The notes under the pieces are model-generated. The model worked only from the letters and a program-made list of their open reading frames with translations, had not been told where the DNA came from and did no database searches. A program made the position numbers and the translations under genes. From assembly GCF_014773365.1 (NCBI RefSeq), contig NZ_JACWUN010000001.1, positions 248,001 through 312,000 of the forward strand: a stretch of 64,000 nt of DNA. Direction: 5' to 3'. The stretch comes from Pelovirga terrestris. GTDB lineage: Bacteria > Desulfobacterota > Desulfuromonadia > Desulfuromonadales > Geopsychrobacteraceae. Below are positions 56,258-63,694 of the stretch, piece after piece. Numbering within the stretch: position 1 is the first letter of the stretch; every line of letters begins with the position of its first letter.

Positions 56258-56588
56258 TACCTTTGATATTGTTGTTGTGCCCTTTCCATTCACTGACAAA
56301 ACCACAAACAAACGCCGACCCGCACTGATTCTATCCGACGCACAAGCATTTAATCTGCAGGTCGGTCAGGCTGTTATGGCGATGATCACCAGTGCTAAAA
56401 ATTCAGATTGGCCACTCGATATCGATATCCAGGATTTGGATTCTGCCGGCCTGCCCGCACCTTCAATGATCCGAATGAAATTGTTCACCCTGGATGAAAA
56501 ACTGATTATAAGAAAAGCAGGACAACTTGCCAAACCTGATCAGAAAAAAGTCATAGAAGCGCTTCGCCTGCTTCTTCCCTTCGTGTGA
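56247..56588 (+). CDS. MazF/PemK-type toxin, module 4
   Basis: 113 residues from a GTG with GAGGAAG before it. FDIVVVPFPFTDKTTNKRRPALILS is the MazF opening; AMITSAKNSDWPLDI and PSMIRMKLFTLDEKLI follow, with the Arg/Thr expected at the active site. Sequence-specific endoribonuclease. An earlier in-frame ATG (56232) is possible but lacks a site. Confidence 0.92.
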   Translation: MTFNTFDIVVVPFPFTDKTTNKRRPALILSDAQAFNLQVGQAVMAMITSAKNSDWPLDIDIQDLDSAGLPAPSMIRMKLFTLDEKLIIRKAGQLAKPDQKKVIEALRLLLPFV

Positions 56589-56849
56589 TCACAATAAAGC
56601 TGAAGCCCGGCACAAACTCGATCTTTCTCAGACTGAGTTTGCCAGGGTTCTCGGAGTAGCACACGGTTTTCTGTTTTTCTCTGCGATCTCTGCGATCTTT
56701 GCGCGAGGCCGGTTTTAAAGATCTGTCTCTCGCCCGTTCGCTTCGCTCATTCACGACGCAACGACCCTACGAGGTCAAATTCTATTTTCTCGTTTCTGCC
56801 TGCTTCTTTCCATTAATGTTTTTCCGCTCACCGCTCACCGCTCACCGAC
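56589..56849. repeat. Direct-repeat copy A and heptads before HigBA
   Basis: Gene-free. A block of 117 bp (56663-56779) recurs at 57662-57777 with about five differences. It ends in GACCCTACGAGGTCAAA. After it come CTTTCCATTAATGTTTTTCCG and three GCTCACC heptads (to about 56848). Confidence 0.85.
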
Positions 56850-57128
56850 TCAGGCCACGCTTAGCTTGCAACCCAGTGCCTTGGCAACTTTGCTCACGGT
56901 GGTGAAGTTTGGGTTTCCGCCATCGGCAAGTGACTTGTACAGACTGGCACGGGTGACTCCGGCCTCCCTGGCGACCTCACTCATCCCTTTGGCCCGAGCA
57001 GCCGTGTTCAGCGCATGGATAAAATCGACCTCGTCGCCGGTGTCCGCTGCTTCCTTCAAAAACTCTCGGATGTCTTCCGGGGTGTTCAGATGTTCGGCAA
57101 TATCGAAAGGCTTGGTTTTAATAGCCAT
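56850..57128 (-). CDS. HigA-like helix-turn-helix antitoxin, module 5
   Basis: 92 residues of the addiction-module antidote type (COG3636-like). LKEAADTGDEVDFIHALNTAARAKG leads into a helix-turn-helix (MSEVAREAGVTRASLYKSLADGGNPNFTTVSKV). Lies three bases after its toxin, the reversed toxin-first order of higBA. Confidence 0.92.
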   Translation of the reverse strand: MAIKTKPFDIAEHLNTPEDIREFLKEAADTGDEVDFIHALNTAARAKGMSEVAREAGVTRASLYKSLADGGNPNFTTVSKVAKALGCKLSVA

Positions 57129-57131
57129 GGT

Positions 57132-57431
57132 TCACACCTCCAAATCTCGTAAAAGGGTGGTTGCTGTTTCAATGTCTTTGGCCTGCGTCGCTTTGTTGCC
57201 ACCGACCAGCAGGAGAACCACCAACCCATTACGAATTGTGTAATAGACGCGCAGCCCGCCTCCGAAGAAACACCGCAGCTCATACAGGTTGCTGCTTAAC
57301 TGCTTGAAATCGCCGAAATTACCATTTTCAACGCGACTCAAGCGAGCCAGCAGGCGGTTTCTCACCGACGCGTCCTTCAGACTGGTTAGCCACTTGTCGA
57401 ACGTGGAAGTACTCTGCAGTTCGTATTCCAT
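57132..57431 (-). CDS. HigB/RelE-like toxin, module 5
   Basis: 99 residues from ATG 57431 (MEYELQSTSTFDKWLTSL). RelE-superfamily features RLLARLSRVENGNFGDFKQL and ELRCFFGGGLRVYYTIRNGLVVLLLVGGNKATQ are clear (COG3657-like). The ATG is only six bases after a probable -10, so the mRNA may be leaderless. Confidence 0.92.
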   Translation of the reverse strand: MEYELQSTSTFDKWLTSLKDASVRNRLLARLSRVENGNFGDFKQLSSNLYELRCFFGGGLRVYYTIRNGLVVLLLVGGNKATQAKDIETATTLLRDLEV

Positions 57432-57437
57432 GCCCAA

Positions 57438-57466
57438 ATTGTATCCTATAGGAAACGGTAATGCAA
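57438..57466 (-). promoter_or_regulatory. Candidate promoter of higBA
   Basis: On the minus strand TTGCAT (57466-57461), 17-base spacer containing the palindrome CCTATAGG, then TACAAT (57443-57438). The toxin ATG is at 57431, so transcription would begin at or next to the start codon. Confidence 0.45.
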
Positions 57467-57488
57467 TCAAAATGCATAAGAACAAACT

Positions 57489-57890
57489 TACCGCTGCGCG
57501 GTGTCATTTGTAAAAACTGTGAACGGTAAACGGTGAACCGTTAGCGGTAACTGCTTATCATAATATATTCGCGCCCGTTCGCTTCACTCTCTCATGCCCG
57601 CAAAGGGCGCCAAGAAAAGCACAACCCAAAAATCCTATGGTTTAAAAGCCTTACCCCAAAAACGGTTTTCTGTTTTCTCTGCGATCTCTGCGATCTTCGC
57701 GCGAGGCCGGTTTTAAAGATCTGTCTCTCGCCCGTTCGCTTCGCTCACTCACGACACAATGACCCTACGAGGTCAAAGGCAAATGCCTCAACCCCAGGTA
57801 CTGGGGACTAGGGACTGGGGACTGGGTAATGGGTGAAAGCATTTATCCTATTTCCAACTACCTACTTCCGAGTACCAACTTCCCAACGAT
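57489..57890. repeat. Repeat mosaic with direct-repeat copy B
   Basis: Gene-free. One palindromic unit (57489-57511), GTGAACG heptads, a CGCCCGTTCGCTTC fragment, copy B of the 117-bp repeat (57662-57777), and a GGGGACT array (57799-57833) followed by degenerate CTACTTC text. Confidence 0.85.
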
Positions 57891-57894
57891 TAAA

Positions 57895-57924
57895 TTGACA
57901 GATTCAATACTAATCACCTAAAAT
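57895..57924 (+). promoter_or_regulatory. Promoter of TA module 6
   Basis: TTGACA (57895-57900), 18-base spacer, TAAAAT (57919-57924). 36 bases before the antitoxin ATG. Confidence 0.65.
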
Positions 57925-57959
57925 AATCAAATCGACCGATTCAGAAAGGATAACCTATA

Positions 57960-58220
57960 ATGGATACCCTAACGGCCAATGAAGCAAAAACCCATTTTGG
58001 TGATCTGTTGTTAAAAGCACAGAGAGCCCCGGTGCATATCAACAAGAATGGAAAACCTGTTGCCGTGGTCATTTCGGCTGAGGAATATGCAAGTATTGAG
58101 GCGCTCAAGTTACGCTTATTGCAATCAAGAGCAATGCAGGCCAGGGCAGATATAGCTGCTGGCAATTTGGTCGATGGTGAATCATTTTTTGATCAACTAC
58201 AAGCGGGCAATAGCGATTGA
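57960..58220 (+). CDS. Phd/YefM-type antitoxin, module 6
   Basis: 86 residues: MDTLTANEAKTHFGDLLLKAQRAPVHINKNGKPVAVVISAEEYASIEALKLR is the full Phd/YefM domain, and the tail (AAGNLVDGESFFDQLQ) binds the toxin. AAAGGATAACCTATA precedes the ATG. Overlaps the ParE gene by one base. Confidence 0.94.
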   Translation: MDTLTANEAKTHFGDLLLKAQRAPVHINKNGKPVAVVISAEEYASIEALKLRLLQSRAMQARADIAAGNLVDGESFFDQLQAGNSD

Positions 58221-58537
58221 TGCCATCTCCAACGTACCGCTTAACACCTGAGGCTCAAGCTGACCTGATAGAAATTCGCCGGTACACACTGCAAGAGTGG
58301 GGGATCGTACAGGCTCGAAAATACATATCGGATCTGCGAAAAACCATGAATCTCCTTGCTGAAGCGCCCTCTTTGGGGAAACTCAGGCCTGAGGTAGGGA
58401 CAAATGTGATGAGCTTTCCTCATGTAAGTCATGTTGTTTACTATATCGTAGACGAACAACAAGTCGTCATATTTGGCGTACTGCACAAAACAATGGTGCC
58501 GCTCAAGCACCTGATGGAACGCAGGGAAATTTATTAG
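58220..58537 (+). CDS. ParE-family toxin, module 6
   Basis: 105 residues. PTYRLTPEAQADLIEIRRYTLQEWGIVQARKYISDL and the end VIFGVLHKTMVPLKHL are the ParE pattern. ParE toxins poison DNA gyrase, unlike the RNases of the other modules. ATG at 58220 in TGATG. Confidence 0.94.
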   Translation: MPSPTYRLTPEAQADLIEIRRYTLQEWGIVQARKYISDLRKTMNLLAEAPSLGKLRPEVGTNVMSFPHVSHVVYYIVDEQQVVIFGVLHKTMVPLKHLMERREIY

Positions 58538-58836
58538 CCGCTAACGCGGTGTCATTTGTCTGCCGCTAACGCGGCGTCATTTGTTAAAAAAAGTGAACCG
58601 TGAACAGTGAGCGGTGAGCGGTAAAATCTTTAGATCAAAGGCCGGGCGGGCACAGGGACCCGCCCCTACGGTTTTCCCACTACCCACTACCCACTACCCA
58701 CTACCCACTACCCACTACCCACTACCCACTCCCTACTACCCGTTTTCCCCGCCCTTTCCTCTCCGTCTCTCCGTTAATGTTTTTTTCCGCTTACGGCTCA
58801 CCGCTCACCGCTCACTGATTCCCCACTCCCCGCAGA
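58538..58836. repeat. Repeat mosaic between modules 6 and 7
   Basis: Gene-free. Two palindromic units (58536-58584), GTGAACG/GTGAGCG heptads, the 59-bp block (58619-58677, identical to 54880-54938), a CTACCCA array of about eight copies (58676-58742), the CGCCCTTTCCTCTCCG string and GCTCACC heptads. Same order of parts as 54728-55043. Confidence 0.88.
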
Positions 58837-59115
58837 CTATCTGTAAACATCATCATGGCTGCCGACATCCACCAGCAACAGTGAATTGCCCTGAATAATC
58901 ATTTCAAGGGTGATGCGGTAACTGAAATTAATCGAGACCGAATGCAAACCGGCGAGCCCGCCCTTAAGCCGATGCAGACGCAATGACGGGTGAAAGGGAT
59001 TCACTTCAAGCAATTGAAGCGTTTTTTCGTACTGAAGGGCCAGGTCCGGATGTTTTTTCAGAAAACGGGCTGCACGTCTATTATAGCCCGGGGTATAGAT
59101 GATCTGATAATTCAT
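58837..59115 (-). CDS. RelE-like toxin, module 7
   Basis: 92 residues. MNYQIIYTPGYNRRAARFLKKHPDLALQYEKTLQLLEVNPFHPSLRLHRLKG matches the RelE/YafQ fold, ending VDVGSHDDVYR with the catalytic His/Tyr region. Ribosome-dependent mRNase expected. Overlaps the antitoxin by ATGA. Confidence 0.92.
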   Translation of the reverse strand: MNYQIIYTPGYNRRAARFLKKHPDLALQYEKTLQLLEVNPFHPSLRLHRLKGGLAGLHSVSINFSYRITLEMIIQGNSLLLVDVGSHDDVYR

Positions 59116-59369
59116 ACGTCCAGCTGACGGATACGCGCCATGTGGTCAGCAACCGACTCAACAATCCCCTGCCCCTCGGCAAGCTCACGTTGTGCCTGAT
59201 AATAGGCGGCTTCCAATTCGCAAACACGAAGCTGATTATAGGTGTCAATATCCATCACCACATACCGTTCCCGTCCACGAACCGAGATCATCGCTTCGTC
59301 CTGGTGTTTAAGCGCCTCATGAATCGAGGCCACGCCACGGGTCTTTAATTCATTTGCCGTAATCGACAT
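59112..59369 (-). CDS. Phd-like antitoxin, module 7
   Basis: 85 residues. MSITANELKTRGVASIHEALKHQDEAMISVRGRERYVVMDIDTYNQL is a variant Phd/YefM domain; the long helical tail carries REL and many acids. AGGGAGTGCGGTT site. Last member of the TA series. Confidence 0.88.
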   Translation of the reverse strand: MSITANELKTRGVASIHEALKHQDEAMISVRGRERYVVMDIDTYNQLRVCELEAAYYQAQRELAEGQGIVESVADHMARIRQLDV

Positions 59370-59951
59370 AACCGCACTCCCTATAGAACGTTAAACAGCA
59401 CGATTAATAATACCAGGCAGGCTAAAAAAAGTGAACGGTAAACCGTGAGCCGTGAGCGGTGAAAATCATTAGTGAACGGTAAACAGTGAACCGTGAACAG
59501 TTTTTAGTTGGGGACAGTACTGGGGACTGGGGACTGGGAAATCTTAACCCACTCCCTACTACCCTTTTTTCACGCCCTTGGCTCTCCGTTAATGTTTTTT
59601 TCCGCTCACCGCTCACGGTTCACTGATTTCACTACCCGTTTTCCCCGCCCTTTCCTCTCCGACTCTTCGTTAATGTTTTTTTTCCGCTTACTGTTCACCG
59701 CTCACGGTTTACTGATCCCCCACTACCCACTACCCACTACCCACTACCCACTACCCACTACCCACTACCCACTACCCACTACCCACTACCCACTACCCAC
59801 TCCCTACTCCCTATTCCCTACTACCCGTTTTTTGCCGTTGACCTTCACTGCGTCAATCCGCGTTCATCAGCGGCTAAAAAGATCGGTTTCTCATCAGATT
59901 TTTCAGATTGTATCTGTGTCCAAGGGTTTATCGACTTTTTTTGTTCCCAAT
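59370..59951. repeat. Repeat mosaic between TA island and exosortase gene
   Basis: 582 bp without a gene. GTGAACG/GTGAGCG heptads (59430-59500), GGGGACT array (59517-59538), two CTCTCCG...GTTAATGTTTTTT strings, and the longest CTACCCA array (59726-59828, about 13 copies with variants). Then a block CAGATTTTTCAGATTGTATC... (59897-59936) that recurs at 61737-61777 across the exosortase gene. Confidence 0.85.
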
Positions 59952-61475
59952 CTATTGGATATAACCCTGCACATGAATCATCATCTCTTGCACAAATGGC
60001 CTTACGGCCTCCTCACCACTTCTACTTTGAATAATGATCACAGCGCCGTTGGTTTTTCTGTTAGTTAATCCATCCCAGAAAGTCAATACTTTACCGGTAA
60101 GACTGTCAGTAACAATCCGGTCAGCCAAGATGTACCAGAAGTACAAGCTGTTACCCTCCTCATCACGCTTATTGATAAATTCCGTCCCGGAATCAGTCAC
60201 CACCGGATATCGACCGGCCCCATCAAACATCCAGGATCGACGATAATCAACAACTTTTTTGTCCCGATCCTGCTCGGCAAAATAGCCGACATATAATGCG
60301 AAGCGGTTATCTGAAGGGTCTGTATAAACCCTGATCAGTTCATCGTCAGCGGAAAAGGGTCTAATACGTTCATCAACCCAGAAAGCATCCTCGCCGTAAA
60401 AATCACCGATCTCCAGTGGAAATGTCGCAAATGATGCCGGCGGAGTGACCGGTCGCAAATGATACAGGTGCATCATGGCCAAGGTCGGTACCAATAAACT
60501 TGCCAGCAGGCAAGCGGCCACCAGATGACGCCGCCCTCCCCGACTATCAGCTGTAATTTGCAACGGTGGTATATCGTCAACTTCATCGACAGCATCTTGC
60601 TCTAGCGCAACAGGCATGACCTTCTTCCCTTTAATCAGATGACCGATCAGAAACAGCAACAGCATTCCGAAAAAGAAGATCAGACTCATCCCCATGGTTT
60701 CATAAGGGCCGTGAAGATCCGCCCCCTTGTTATAAACCGCATAAAATCCGATCAGGGCGATTCTGACGCCATTGGCAAAAATCCCTACCGGAATACTTAA
60801 AAGAACGATCAGGGCCTTTTTATAAACTGATAATTGCAGTACAAAGCCAAGAAAGATGGACAACGAAATTAATGAAACAATATTGGATACACCGGCACAT
60901 TCAGGGGCAACCTCAAGAGCAATGTGGGGAAGATCGATAATAGTACCCGACAGGATCACCGGCATGCCACTCCAGCCGATCATGTTGGTAGCCAGCCAGG
61001 CTGCCGATAATTGCAGATAAATACTAAACTTACCCAGTGCCCACCAAGGTATACCAGTCTGGAAAATCAAATAACAGATGGGGATGAACAACGCCTTGAA
61101 CCAACTGAACCCACGCAAGAGCAGCACGCCACCCAACAGCACCGGTATCACCGCTAGTTGCTGGGCAACAATGGTGTTGCTGAGCTTGGCGGCAAACAGC
61201 ATAAAACAGCCCCCTGCCATCATCAGGGTTCCAACCATCAGGTTCGGATGTTGCGGAAGTCGCCTGATATCGTCCCGCTTAAGCCAGACAATGTAGAGAG
61301 CTGCTCCGAGGATCAGCGGCCAGTGATTTCCTTCAGGGGTAAACCATTTGTAGAAGGTATAAATGATAACATCATAGAAAAGCGCCACAAACCCGACGAA
61401 CAGAAGCAAAGCAGAAGTAATCCGCCGGGGTGCGATCTGACGATGTTGATCGATTTCAGGTACTGTTTCAGTCAT
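59952..61475 (-). CDS. Exosortase-EpsI fusion protein
   Basis: 507 residues. The exosortase membrane protease/transpeptidase domain (about 20-285, eight or so helices) has its triad: Cys193 in APECAGVSN, Arg238 in GVRIALIG, His255 in LHGPYE. After about 315 comes an EpsI domain, preceded by one more helix (LVAACLLASLLVPTLAMM). It should cleave PEP-CTERM-type sorting signals and help export exopolysaccharide-linked proteins. No PEP-CTERM target is in the window. It is the first gene of an exopolysaccharide locus read leftward. Confidence 0.93.
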   Translation of the reverse strand: MTETVPEIDQHRQIAPRRITSALLLFVGFVALFYDVIIYTFYKWFTPEGNHWPLILGAALYIVWLKRDDIRRLPQHPNLMVGTLMMAGGCFMLFAAKLSNTIVAQQLAVIPVLLGGVLLLRGFSWFKALFIPICYLIFQTGIPWWALGKFSIYLQLSAAWLATNMIGWSGMPVILSGTIIDLPHIALEVAPECAGVSNIVSLISLSIFLGFVLQLSVYKKALIVLLSIPVGIFANGVRIALIGFYAVYNKGADLHGPYETMGMSLIFFFGMLLLFLIGHLIKGKKVMPVALEQDAVDEVDDIPPLQITADSRGGRRHLVAACLLASLLVPTLAMMHLYHLRPVTPPASFATFPLEIGDFYGEDAFWVDERIRPFSADDELIRVYTDPSDNRFALYVGYFAEQDRDKKVVDYRRSWMFDGAGRYPVVTDSGTEFINKRDEEGNSLYFWYILADRIVTDSLTGKVLTFWDGLTNRKTNGAVIIIQSRSGEEAVRPFVQEMMIHVQGYIQ

Positions 61476-61832
61476 ATGTTTATCTCACACTCAAGAATAC
61501 TTAGAACCTGTTGCACGCGGATAAAATCTGAAACTTCGGATTTTCACGGATCAAAAACAACATCAAATCTTTATCGAACGCAGATAGACGCAGATGCATC
61601 TCAGATAAACCCAAAACCTGATTTTTAGTCTAAAAAACAAGGCTTTTGGTTTTTGTGTTTAAACCCAAGAGCCAGGTTTTAATCATGATTTTATCAGGTC
61701 TATCAGCGTTTATCTGCGGCTATATCAGATTTTCATCAGATTTTTCAGATTGTATCCGCGTCCAACAGGTTATCGTCCTTAGCTTTTCTCAGCGATCTCT
61801 GCGGGCTCTGCGCGAGGCAGGTTTATAAAATT
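61476..61832. repeat. Repeat-rich gap between exosortase and DUF218 genes
   Basis: 357 bp without a gene. Opposed sequences of the type GCAGATAGACGCAGATGCATC and CAGCGTTTATCTGCGGC, a CAGATTTTTCAGATTGTATC block shared with 59897-59936, and CGATCTCTGCGGGCTCTGCG, a fragment related to the 117-bp repeat near HigBA. Confidence 0.75.
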
Positions 61833-62432
61833 TTAGTATCGCAACCAATAATACCCCAACTTCACCAGTTCCGTCGCGTAGGTCTTCAACAAATATTGCT
61901 CACTGTCCGGGTTTACAGGGACCGGATAAACCCCAATTCTGATATCACTACCATCCAGCACCCGGTTAAAACACCACAGGGTTCTTCTGGTGTGATAATC
62001 AGATGTGACTACCAGCACCGTCGAGATGGCGTTATCCGCTCTGATCGCCTGTGCGGCGTGGAGCGCGTCGAAATAAGAACCACTTGCAGTATAGTCGAGC
62101 ATAGCAATGGCGTCATCTGCCACCCCTTGTTCCAGCAGAAACTCCCTGGCCCACTCAACTTCATACAGGTTGCGCTGATGTTTGGACGACCAGGACGAAA
62201 ACATCCCGTCATTAGCCAGATAAATACGCTCAGACAGCCCCTGATGATACAATTGCGCTACCGCCGGAAGTCGCAACCTGCGCTCCCCAGCCATCACGAC
62301 AATAACATCTGCTGAATCGAGCGGCACATCGACGACGACAAGTGCCCCAAGCAAACCGGGCCGAACCGCTACCATGACCAGCAGCAGCAAAACAACAACC
62401 ACAGCAGCAAGGGCACAACGCCGGAACGTCAT
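61833..62432 (-). CDS. DUF218 (YdcF/ElyC-like) membrane protein
   Basis: 199 residues from ATG 62432. One membrane helix (about 5-28) then the DUF218 fold (ADVIVVMAGERRLRLPAVAQLYHQGL, VVTSDYHTRRTLWCFNRVL). Such proteins occur in envelope and polysaccharide loci; the molecular role is unclear. Overlaps the glycosyltransferase stop by ATGA, so they are coupled. Confidence 0.88.
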   Translation of the reverse strand: MTFRRCALAAVVVVLLLLVMVAVRPGLLGALVVVDVPLDSADVIVVMAGERRLRLPAVAQLYHQGLSERIYLANDGMFSSWSSKHQRNLYEVEWAREFLLEQGVADDAIAMLDYTASGSYFDALHAAQAIRADNAISTVLVVTSDYHTRRTLWCFNRVLDGSDIRIGVYPVPVNPDSEQYLLKTYATELVKLGYYWLRY

Positions 62433-63556
62433 GACCTCTGCGGTGTCCACATGGTGTCTTTTTTGCCGGTAAAAAAACGGAACCAGCCCACCGCCTGACC
62501 GGCGCAGGTCAACAGAAAAGTCGCACAAACATCAACCAACCGTGACTGGGCATAACCCATCAACCCCAGGGAACCGGCCAGCACCAGAAGGATCATGGCC
62601 AAAAAGGCCAATCCGTAAAAGAGCGTCGAGGTCATCAGCGCCAAACCGGAGAAAAACGTCCCAACAACAAAAAACGGCACCAGAAAACGCAACAGCTTAT
62701 GGGACAGCAGAAAAAAGGCAAAAGAACCAAAGTCCACCGGGACCAGATACTTCAGGTTGCGCCGCATTGCTCCCAGAGTCCTGTTGGTCATGCGCACCTG
62801 ACGACGATACTCCTTGCCGGCATCCTCGGATGGTTCTTCCAGACAATAGACATCCCCATCCAGCACAACCCGTCGCCTTTGCCCGATGACATTGAGGGGG
62901 ATGACAAAATCGTTGATATCCTGATCTTCCAATGGTTGGTAAAGTTCTTTGCGGATGGCAAAGATAGCACCATCAGCACCCACACAGGAGGAAATACGGC
63001 TCTCCGCATCCTTGGTGATCTTCTCCAGCCGGGCGTAGGCTCCCGGTGCCTCTTCGACATCAGAACCCGACCGCCGGTATCTGGTCCAGCCGGTCACCAG
63101 ACCGACGGATTCATCGGCGAAATTACGCGTCATCATCTGCAACGCCTGAGGCGGGAACATGGAATTGGCGTCGGTAAAAACCACAATATCCCCGGAGGCT
63201 TCTGCCACGGCCCGATTCAAACAGGCCGTTTTACCGGCGCGCTGATAGGCTTTCAGGATCACACGCTCATCATCACAGGCACCAACTATCTCGTGAGTCG
63301 TATCAGTAGATCCGTCAGAGACAACCATGATCTGCAAACGTTCCGGCGGATAGTCCAGCGCCAGGGCATTATCGAGTTTGCGCTGAATAACCCCCTCCTC
63401 GTTATAAACCGAAACAATCAGAGTCACCGTTGGCTGTTCCGTGCCTTTTGTCCATGCACGCGGAGCCACTTTTGACCAGACAGAAACCAGCAACGGGTAA
63501 ATCACATAGGGGTACAAGGTCAATATCAGAAAAAACCAGAAAAAATATTCAGCCAA
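62429..63556 (-). CDS. Family 2 glycosyltransferase
   Basis: 375 residues. An N-terminal helix (about 3-27), a GT-A catalytic domain with VSVYNEEGVIQRKLDNALA, DGS at 81-83 and VFTDAN at 127-131, then two or three C-terminal helices (290-370), the pattern of processive or EpsH-like polysaccharide transferases. The motif ADGAIFAIRKEL is the acceptor-side block. Likely adds a sugar in the exopolysaccharide repeat unit. Confidence 0.93.
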   Translation of the reverse strand: MAEYFFWFFLILTLYPYVIYPLLVSVWSKVAPRAWTKGTEQPTVTLIVSVYNEEGVIQRKLDNALALDYPPERLQIMVVSDGSTDTTHEIVGACDDERVILKAYQRAGKTACLNRAVAEASGDIVVFTDANSMFPPQALQMMTRNFADESVGLVTGWTRYRRSGSDVEEAPGAYARLEKITKDAESRISSCVGADGAIFAIRKELYQPLEDQDINDFVIPLNVIGQRRRVVLDGDVYCLEEPSEDAGKEYRRQVRMTNRTLGAMRRNLKYLVPVDFGSFAFFLLSHKLLRFLVPFFVVGTFFSGLALMTSTLFYGLAFLAMILLVLAGSLGLMGYAQSRLVDVCATFLLTCAGQAVGWFRFFTGKKDTMWTPQRS

Positions 63557-63601
63557 AATTTCAATCTCCCTAAATAAGCAATTTTGCGATATAAATACAA
63601 T

Positions 63602-63630
63602 TTGACTTCAAATGACACCATAATTAACAT
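63602..63630 (+). promoter_or_regulatory. Weak promoter candidate before CapK-like gene
   Basis: TTGACT (63602-63607), 17-base spacer, TAACAT (63625-63630), in a 138-bp AT-rich divergent gap. Weak -10; tentative. Confidence 0.3.
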
Positions 63631-63694
63631 CTAACAACATTGACAACTACCTAAAACAAATATTTTTCTCATCGCTCACGAATCGGGGTTTCAA

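Noticed and set aside
53041-59369. Superintegron cassette array
   Set aside because: TA modules in series suggest it, but no integron integrase is in the window. The gaps are heptads and small palindromes without the paired core sites expected of attC. Orientation of modules also varies.
51386-59828. CRISPR-like regularity of the arrays
   Set aside because: The repeats are 7-base tandem units with no unique spacers of constant length, and no cas genes are near.
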